64,000 nucleotides of DNA from Trichomonas vaginalis G3 (Eukaryota; Parabasalia; Trichomonadida; Trichomonadidae). Within the stretch, counting starts at the first letter, position 1, and the number at the start of each line of letters is the position of its first letter. Of this stretch, positions 39,830 through 49,300 are shown piece by piece. Position numbers and translations under genes: made by a program. The DNA lies in assembly GCF_026262505.1 (NCBI RefSeq), contig NC_067203.1, positions 17,620,392 through 17,684,391 on the forward strand, in the 5' to 3' direction. The notes under the pieces are model-generated. The model worked only from the letters and a program-made list of their open reading frames with translations, had not been told where the DNA came from and did no database searches.

Positions 39830-40639
39830 TTATTGATGGTCATCAAAATATTTCTTTTTTAGATCATCAATTCTGATTCTCATTTTAGGGTCTTCAGCGA
39901 GACAATCTAAAAGCATATTGCGTTCATTAGGTTTTAGGGAACTGAAGGATTGTGATTCTGGATTTCTTAAGAAACATTGGAGTTTCTGACATCCTTCATC
40001 AGTTTTAAGATTAAAGCCAGTTAACATTTGGAAAAAAGTGATTCCGAGAGCATAAACATCTGTCTTCGACGACACGACCCTTTCATTGATAAGCTCTGGT
40101 GCCTTGTATACATCTGTTGCCATAACAGTTTGGCCAATTATGAATCCAAACTCTTTTTGGTAAGAATCTAATACTTCAATGCCAAGACCAAAGTCTGTAA
40201 TGTAGACATTGAATTTATCATCAAGTAAAAGGTTGTCTGGTTTGAAATCAAGACAAAAGAAATTATTATCAACAAAATATTGAACAATATCTACCAATTG
40301 ACTCATTATAGAGCGTTTTTTGTCCTCTTTAAGATTTAATACGGTAGTTGCTTGCTCCTCTATAGAACCTTTTTCAGATTCTTTTGGATTACCAGGTAAA
40401 GTTTCTTGCAATGTATGTGGCATGAGCCTCATCAGGATCAATACATTGTCGCCATCAAGTCTTGGCTCGGTTGTAGGAACAATGTGATGAAATTCGTCCA
40501 TTAGAGATTTCATATAAAAAAGATATTGAGTATTCAGAGCTCGAAAACCTTCGCGTTTATCATCGTTTAGCATCTCTTTTGTCATGATGTATGTTCCAGG
40601 AGTGAGTCTGCTTTTGTAGGGCTCAAGCTTTTCACTCAT
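39830..40639 (-). CDS. Divergent protein kinase with reduced N-lobe
   Basis: 269 residues, the usual size of a kinase domain alone. The catalytic loop is CLDFKPDN (129-136), with Asp, Lys and Asn kept but His-Arg of HRD replaced by Cys-Leu. DFG lies at 149-151 (ITDFGLG), APE at 180-182 (YKAPEL) and the F-helix Asp at 194 (SKTDVYALG). The N-lobe lacks a glycine-rich loop; Lys21 (YIMTKEM) is the best candidate for the ATP lysine. The C-lobe is complete, with Arg near the end (DPKMRIRID). Likely active or weakly active Ser/Thr kinase, or a pseudokinase that still binds nucleotide. TTCAGTTTTAA lies directly before the ATG; it is only a poor initiator match. Confidence 0.8.
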   Translation of the reverse strand: MSEKLEPYKSRLTPGTYIMTKEMLNDDKREGFRALNTQYLFYMKSLMDEFHHIVPTTEPRLDGDNVLILMRLMPHTLQETLPGNPKESEKGSIEEQATTVLNLKEDKKRSIMSQLVDIVQYFVDNNFFCLDFKPDNLLLDDKFNVYITDFGLGIEVLDSYQKEFGFIIGQTVMATDVYKAPELINERVVSSKTDVYALGITFFQMLTGFNLKTDEGCQKLQCFLRNPESQSFSSLKPNERNMLLDCLAEDPKMRIRIDDLKKKYFDDHQ

Positions 40640-40986
40640 TTAAAACTGAATAGAATTGAAAGGAAAATTTTTTCAGGTATTCAATTTTTAATGAAAATTT
40701 AGGAATTATTTTCCGACCTGAGTGGAATTTTTTTCAAAAGGTTAAAAGCCCTTCGTTGGTCTGATAATAATTAAATATGTTTTGCTTAATTGAATATATT
40801 CATAGCTTGAAATGATTTCTGAAGAATAATAGTTTTATTTTATCAATGAACCAAAAGGATCAACAAATTGCAATACTTAAAAAAAAAATACGTTGCGATA
40901 TATATCCTCAGAAAATTTTTTTAGAGAACAGGAAGATATCAAAAGTCATTGAGATAGTGACTCTAGACAAAGAAAGAAAGTGTAAT

Positions 40987-42226
40987 AAACAGAAATTCAT
41001 CAAAAGTGACAACTCTCAATTTTTTGACATTTGTAAATTCTAAATTGAATGAGAAAAATGAAATAATACTAAGCATAATACAATATTCTAGATTTAATTA
41101 TAATTAGGAAAAAGTTAGTTTTGAGAGTACTTTTCATAGGTATATAGAATGAAATCTTCTGAAAAATAATATCACATAAACTCATATTATTTTCTAATAT
41201 ATAACTATTTTATATAAAAATCAAATTCAATGATCTTAAAAGCGAAGGATAAACCTCAAAATTTACGAATATAATGAGTGGGAATATAATGCTTATCTAT
41301 CATAAAACCATATGAAATATTAATTTTTGCTTTACGCCTAATTTTTGACGACAATTAGCAAAAAATGTTAAATGTTAACACTCAGTCCATTTGAATATGA
41401 AAAATAAAATTGACTTTGATTAAATGTTTTTATTTATCATGCAATTCTTCTTGCGACCAAAGATTTGAATAAAGGTTCAAAAATAAGATAGCTTAAAAAA
41501 TAATATACGGTAGTGTTTACTAATAGATGAATAGTATATAAATTCTATTAAAATGGATTTGATCCAAAAAAATATATAAAATTTGATCATAAATAAAATC
41601 GTTTTAAATTACTTCTTCATTTAAATTATAACAATTATTTTTGGTTTTATATTTTTTTGGATCAAATCCATTTTAATAGAATTTATATACTATTCATCTA
41701 TTAGTAAACACTACCGTATATTATTTTTTAAGCTATCTTATTTTTTGAACTTTTATTCAAATCTTTGGTCGCAAGAAGAATTGCATGATAAATAAAAACA
41801 TTTAATCAAAGTCAATTTTATTTTTCATATTCAAATGGACTGAGTGTTAACATTTAACATTTTTTGCTAATTGTCGTCAAAAATTAGGCGTAAAGCAAAA
41901 ATTAATATTTCATATGGTTTTATGATAGATAAGCATTATATTCCCACTCATTATATTCGTAAATTTTGAGGTTTATCCTTCGCTTTTAAGATCATTGAAT
42001 TTGATTTTTATATAAATAGTTATATATTAGAAAATAATATGAGTTTATGTGATATTATTTTTCAGAAGATTTTGTGTTCTTCTTCAAAATTTTATTTTTT
42101 ATTAAAAAGAATCTTTACAAAATATACATTTACTTTAATTAATATTTAAAAACATGCTCTATCAAAAGTTCCAAAAATTCAATATTTTAGCTTTTCTGAG
42201 GTGTCACTTTTGATGAATTTCTGTTT
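40987..42226. repeat. Long foldback element with two nested inverted repeats
   Basis: Inner arms 41152-41576 and 41647-42072 are about 425 bp each and nearly perfect reverse complements around a ~70-bp centre. Outer arms 40987-41011 and 42202-42226 are a perfect 25-bp inverted repeat (AAACAGAAATTCATCAAAAG...). No credible ORF lies inside. It resembles a foldback transposon or a dsRNA-producing locus. No target duplication could be fixed. Confidence 0.85.
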
Positions 42227-42844
42227 ACAACAAGAAAGGAAAAAAAGCACTCAATAATGATCAAGAAATTGTGATAATTTATTTTCTGACGCCGGATTCA
42301 TCATTTTAAAATTCCTCACACCACAAAAATGAATTATAATATCACATATTTGTTTGATTTCTTCGGAAAAATTTTTTTTGAATCGAATTCTACCAATTTA
42401 AGGTAAAAATTGAATGAGTGAAGCGGTTCTCAATTTTTAATCTATTTTGAAAAACATATTTGTAATTGTGATGTGTACAAAATATTTCCTAAATATTTTG
42501 TAAAGCTCACAATTATTAATATGTTTTACAAAATTCGATTCCAATGGTTTTGAAGATCAAAAGAATCAAATTTTTCGCGCTGATTTTTTAAAAAATTGAG
42601 GGAAAAAGTCACGCGAAAAATTGTAATATTTTATCTTTAATTGTAAAATCCAAATGATAAGAGCATATATTCTTATATTTCTGGATTCTTTTACCAGTAA
42701 TGTTCCCAAAAAAAAGACCAAATTCAAGCAATTTGTTAGGTTTTAAATTTCTTCAAATTGATGAAGAGATGTATACATCTATCCTATGCATCTCACACTC
42801 TTCAATTCTCATTAAAAAAAATAAAAAATACAATCAATTTATTT
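42227..42844. other. Intergenic, AT-rich
   Basis: No gene seen downstream of the RING gene. Confidence 0.4.
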
Positions 42845-43180
42845 TTAGCGAGATTCCCAATTTCTGCCGCATGTAGGACAAAGTCTACTAGTATTAAGCC
42901 ATTGGGTAAGACAATGCTTATGAAATGCATGTCCGCATATGCCTTCTTCTACTGGACACTCTGTTGTTCCTTGAATAGCACAATTGTTGCATGGTTCTCC
43001 AAGAGGAGTCTTGCAAATACCACAGTTATCGGTAACACGTGAGTTAATTTCTTGATATACGGCTGAAATTTTGGTAATTTTTAATTCAATTTCTTCGTTT
43101 TCAGTGGATTTTACTTGCTCGGTAGTAGCTGTTGATTTTGCTGCTGCTCTGCTGACCTTCTTGATTGCTGGTGCACTCAT
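42845..43180 (-). CDS. RBX1/ROC-type RING-H2 protein
   Basis: 111 residues, the size of RBX1. It is expected to be the RING subunit of cullin-RING ubiquitin ligases, recruiting the E2. After a basic N-terminal 35 residues comes the strand that inserts into the cullin (ELKITKISAVYQ), then zinc ligands C53, C56, C64, C67, C75, C82, H84, H87, C90, C101 and C104. These form the extended RING-H2 of RBX/APC11 (ICGHAFHKHCLTQWLNTSRLCPTC). The last position is Cys, as in RBX2/APC11, rather than the Asp of human RBX1, so the exact paralogue is open. Start supported by the initiator TCATTTA (43190-43184) a few bases before the ATG. Divergent from VPS13, with 154 bp between. Confidence 0.85.
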   Translation of the reverse strand: MSAPAIKKVSRAAAKSTATTEQVKSTENEEIELKITKISAVYQEINSRVTDNCGICKTPLGEPCNNCAIQGTTECPVEEGICGHAFHKHCLTQWLNTSRLCPTCGRNWESR

Positions 43181-43334
43181 TCTTAAATGAAAATTGTTTT
43201 GTCACATTTTTGTTTGTAAATAATATGACAAAATAATGACCAATTTTCCAGAAATAATCCAAAATACATGATTCTGATAGTAGTTAATATTTTTTTCAAA
43301 ATTTTATTGGAATTTTTGTGAAATTTTATATTGA

Positions 43335-46300
43335 ATGTTTGCCTCAGTAGCTTCGAAAATATTTTCGTATTTTCTGGGCTCTTATATTGAAGAACTTGGC
43401 TCTGGGCAACTTGAACTTGCAATTCTGAATGGAAATACGACATTATCAAATCTAAAAATTAAAAAGACGGCACTTCTTGGGCATAATATACCTGTGGAAG
43501 TTCTAAAAGGATGTATACATCGAATTGACCTTACAATTCCATGGTCTTCTCTCTTCTCAAAATCTTCATTTTTTGATGTTGATGAAATTTTCATTTTAGG
43601 AACAATTAAATCAGACTCGTTACTAGAATTAGATATAGAAACTCAAAATATACATAAAGAATTCGACGAATTATGCGCTCAAGAGCAAATAGCAAAAGAA
43701 TCAGTATTATCAGGAATTGTTGGAAAATTACTGAACAAACTCGAAGCTACCATATCTAAAATACATATAAGAATCGAATATGATAATCCAAATTCCGGAA
43801 ATACATTAGCTCTTGGAATTGTGATTCCAATAATCAAAGCAACAACAATTGATTGTCCTGGATTTTATGGTCAACAAGATGTATTTAGGAAACTTATATC
43901 AATACACGACTTTTCTATTTACTTTGATACGAATACAACAAAAATAAATTTAGATGACTTCAGACATCAAATGCACATTCAAATGGCAGAGAACCATCAA
44001 TTCATACTCAAAGATTTTTCGTTCAATTGCATTTTTGAGCATTCAAAAGGTATAGATAATACTTATATCAACAGATTCCAAATTGACACGCCAGGATTTG
44101 ATATCAGACTCGATCAGACTCAATGGGAAAACATTGTTATACTGAAATCAATCAACTTGAGCTTCCTTCGAATGAGATATTATTCATCAGTTGGAAGACC
44201 CATTGATTCTCCTAAATCTCCAAACGAAATCATCTCCTGGTGGAGGTACGCAAGAAGATGTGCATTCAAAAAGCTTCAACCTCTCAATTTTGACCCCAAA
44301 AAAGCGATGATTTTTTTGAGAAGTCGCCGTGAAATGTTTCCTTTCATGAAGACATATATACAAAGCAAAAACAAAGAGAAATTTAATAGCAAAGTCAAAC
44401 TACACCAGGACTTCTTCGGTGCTGATGTTTTCTTATGTTTAATGACTTACTCAAATTTCATTTTGAAAATTGAAAATTCTAAAACAAAAAGTGACGGAAT
44501 TGACATAACCGCTGATGAATTAAAGACCATATTAAAGGAGTCTGCACGCACTACATACTACCACATTGATTTCACCATAAAAGAATTGAAAGTTTGCTTA
44601 AATAAAGACGATAAAAATACTTTATCGTCAATTTTGTTCTCAAATTTCAAAGGCCTTTTTACATCATCAGAAAATGAGAGCAAATCCATTGAGTTCAAAT
44701 TAGGAGACATCTTTGTACTGAATAATCTTGATAATTCGAAGATTTTCTACTTGGATCACGAACAAAACAAAAATTCTTTGGAAGGAAATATCGATTTCAT
44801 GCCAAATAAAAGATTGTTGGATCTGAAAATAATTGGACAAAATCCTTACTTGTATTTGAACTTGAAATTACTCAACAAACTCCAAAAATTCTTTAAAGGT
44901 TCTTCAATATTTTTCGAAAAAATTACTAATATAAAAAGTGACAAGAAACGTGACACAACCAGATTAGAAATTGATCATATATTAGAGACACAAATAAAGA
45001 AGAAGATAAACTACAAGTTTGGCAAAACAAAAATTGTTATTCCAACAGAAAATGAAATTGTCGTCTTTTTGGATAAAATTGACATTTTGGCAGACGATAA
45101 AAACTGTCATCCTGTCAGAGATGATTCCATTTCATTCTATGAAAGCTATCAACTCAATTTAGAGAAGTTTGGCATCGATGTTGGCGAATATCAAGTTTGC
45201 AAACCATTTTCAACAGAAGCAATTTTTCAGAAATTGTTTATTCCGATGTCTTCTTTGCCATCATCGAAAATTTTGTTGAAAATCGATGATGTTTCAGTCA
45301 AACTCAATAGAAAGAGTCTTATGACACTTATGAATTTACAAAAGATATTCCAAATCGATGAAATAGACGTAAATAAAACAAAAACAGAATTCAAAGAAAT
45401 GAAAAGTGGATCCAACTTTTTCATGTCACTTTTGTTTGAAAAAATCAATTTCTCTCTCGAAGGAAAACAACTTTCCACATATTCTTTAGAAGGAATGAAA
45501 AGTGAATTGACAACAGGAGACAACGGAATGAACTTGAATTTGGAGTTTCAAACAATAAAAGCCGTTGATTTGAGCAATTCTCTGAAATTTTTGGCAGGAA
45601 GTGTAGAAGAAAAAGCTTTCGAAGGAAATTTGTTGTTATCTGACAAAACGGTTTTGACGGCGGTTTTTAACAAGCCAGATATAGCAATGACATTTAGTTA
45701 TGTAATGAATTTGGTTGATTTCTTTACGTTTAGTTCTGAAGATGATGAAAAATCAAAACAGAGTGATTCAATTTTTATGATGGATGTCAAAATCATTTCT
45801 CCTCTTTACGCGTTAGGTTTTCCAGCAAAAGAAAACAAATTATTGAATCTGTTTTTCGATATGTCAGAAATGTCGATCATTTTCAATTCCAACGAAAAGG
45901 AAAGTTTGTTAATTCCTTTCGAAAACTTAACAATGAAAACTCTCCACAAAGAAATATTGAAATCTGAAAAGTGTCAAATGAAAATGTCAGAAATTGAAGG
46001 AAGAAGTCACTTTTTCATGGATTTACCAACATGTGTTTTTGTGATGGACCAATACAACTATAGATTGGTCATGGATTTAGCTGAATACATTCCTTTCTTC
46101 TTGGATGAACTTAAAAATGATGCTTTCGTGCCAAGAGATGATTCTGATGAAGTTTTGAGTCTAAAAATGCTCAAAAATTTGTCAACTCCAAATTTAGTTC
46201 CAAAAAGTGACAATACTCAGAAAACTGACAGTATTTTGGCACCTCCCGAAACTAAGAAAGAGGATTTAGTTGTTCATGTTATTTCTGATTTGATGAACAT

Positions 46301-49300
46301 TGAGTTTTATGAAGGAGATTGTCACTTCTTGGATATTTCTGTTTCAAACTTTAATTATCAATTGATTGATGATAAAAATTTGATAAAAATGGGTGAAATG
46401 AACGGAAAATTCCCTGATAACGTAATATTTGCTAATATCAAAGGTTTAAATGTTAAATTTGAAAACAGAATTACAGATGTAAATTTTGTTGATGAAATGT
46501 TTATGAATTTAAGACTGAAAGAAACCAATTATTTGTATATAATGTTTATGGACGAATCATTGAAAGAAATATTATATTATGACAGAGCGAAAATCATGGA
46601 ATTATCAAAAGGATTAAGTCCAATTAAAACGAATATCGAAATGAAAAAAATCACTGCAAACATGTCAAAAGAAAATTTCGTTTATTCTGAAGTTAAAATG
46701 GATGAGATGTTTATCAATGTTGAATTAACAAAACCTGATGTCCACACAATAGTTACGATAAATGGAATCAAAGCAACAACTGATAAATTAGGAGAAATCA
46801 CGGATTTCATTGATATTGATGGAAAATTCTATTTCGAAATGGTTGAAAACAAAATTATTGTCAACTCCAAAGACTTAGTTATAATGAATTACCAACAGCA
46901 GTTTTTCATGGATTTCGTGCATTATACAACAGGAATAATGAATGAAAGAGTTTATAACCCTCTTTCTCCTGTCAAACTGAAATTGTTTAATTACATTATT
47001 GATTTTTCAAAAATAGAATTGAAAATGTTGCCAAGATCTGAAATTGGAAGAGAATGCGGCTTTGTTGTTTGCATGGATGACTGTGAAGTCAAATCAGATG
47101 TTAATGATTTGAATATAATGAATATTTCTTTGAAAAACATTATCGGTTTATCTCCAAAAGGTGACAAAATTTTCTCGACATCAGACTTTTCTTTTCCATT
47201 GAAATTCATTACTAGTTTTGATGTTCCTCCTTTAAGTGAAGGCTACGATCCAAAAATGATTGCTGAATTCAAGAATCCACCTGTTAAATATTTGCATGCA
47301 ATTGATTTTGATATCAAAATTGATAATTGTGAGTATTTTTACCAAAGAAACCAAACAAAGCAAATGTGCGACGTTTTCTGCACATTCTTGGATTTTGAAT
47401 ACATAAAACCAGAACCGTTTAAACTCGTTTACAATGTTGATGTTAATGTAAACAAAATAACGGCAGAATTTGACGTTTTACATTACGTGGCAAATGTCAA
47501 AAATTTTTATTTTAAGATGCGAGGCAATGATCAATATATCTCTATGGGAGAAGCAGTTTTAAAGAGACCAAATAATAAAACTATTGCAAAACTCGAAGAA
47601 AATTCTAAAAATATCTCAATGGAAATGGAAAACAACAAAAAGAACTTGAAAATCAAATTGTTTTCAATTTTGTTTTTCTATGACCAAAATAAAATGGTCA
47701 ATTTAATGAGACTTCTTTACAGATCTCCCTTCTTGCTGACAAAATGGGGAATGACACCAGAAAAACCAACTCCAATGATTACAGAAATTGACAGAATTAG
47801 AGCGGTTTTGCCGGTTATGAAAAACGGAAATTTGTTACTTTTATTTGATGGCCAACTTTTGAACATTTTAGAAGGCGATGACATTTATTTCGAAGCCAAG
47901 AATTCGAAGCTGAAATTGATTGGAAACAAATTGAAATATTTCTCAATTGTTGAAGATTTCAATTTCTCTTATTCCGACAAATATAAAGATAAAACAAACA
48001 TAACTGAATACAAATTAGGTGACACAAAGATTAATCTAAGTGTAACTGATATAACAGCTTTGTATGTTATCTTCAACAAGATGAAATTATTCATTGATGT
48101 TTGTGTGAACGAAAAAGTGAAAAATTCAAAAGTTGAAGTTACAAATCACATCCAAAAGTTTGATTTTGGAAATTTGGTTTTCGAAATTTACAAGAACAAA
48201 TTGCAAAAATCATTTTTCATTCCTTTATTCAGGTTCATGATTAATCCAATTTGTTTTACTTTCGATCCTCTTTCTGAATCAAAATTAACTTTGTTGACTT
48301 CTTCTTTTGATTCTAAAAACACAAACAACCAAATGTGGGATATGTTTGTGGAACCAATAACTTTGTCTTTCTTGTCAAAACCAATCCCTGACCAGAACTA
48401 TTTGCAAGTTGATGTAAATATCAAAAATTTGAATGTCAACTTTGCTCATTCAATTTTGACACAAATTCAAAAAGTGACAGATGAAATCAAAACGTCAATT
48501 GAAACAAAAAGTATCACTTTGGTTTATTCCACCAAAATCAGAGTTCAAAATGATTTGGGAACGAAAGCAAAGTTTGGTTATAACGACAAACAAAAGTTTT
48601 TCGTTTTAGACAAGAATGAATCACAAGAATTTCAATGTCAAGACGATAGCGACGATAACGATTATATTTATTTTTGGTTTGGCGAAAAAATCATTTCTTT
48701 GAAAGTTTCTGACTTCACTTTTCCACTTTTCATTTCTCCTTTCATTGTTGTTTATGTTGTTAAATCTCCTGGTGAAGTGACCATTGTTTTCAGCTCACTT
48801 TTGCGAGTAACTAATTTAACAAACAATGAATTGTCACTTTTGACAAATGAACGAAACAACAAATACAATTTTATTGAACAGATTGAGCCAAGTAAAACAA
48901 AATCTGTTGCTTGGATATATAATGAAGAAACAAACTTAACATTTAGCCTTAAAACATCTGACGGATTCATTCCAAATCAACTGATTTCATTCAAGAAATT
49001 GAGGGAATCATCGCAATTGTTCAAACTTAAATTTGAAAAATCAAGTTTGGATTTGATTTTGGAAAGTAAAACGTCAAATGTTACAGGAATAACAGAAGTT
49101 GTTATTGGATACAGGACAATTATCGAGAACCAGTTAAATGAACCATTGAATCTCAAAGTTCAAGAAAAAGAAACAGTTTATTTCAGAATTGAACCAAATT
49201 CTTTTATTTCTTCTTCAATAAATATTTCGAAAATTTGTGGTTCTTTGAATAATTTGACTGTGCTCCCTGATAAAATGGAAAATGTTGTCTTGGATGATGA

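Noticed and set aside
40846-41043. 65-residue Lys/Ile-rich ORF
   Set aside because: It overlaps the outer arm of the foldback element and has no recognisable feature.
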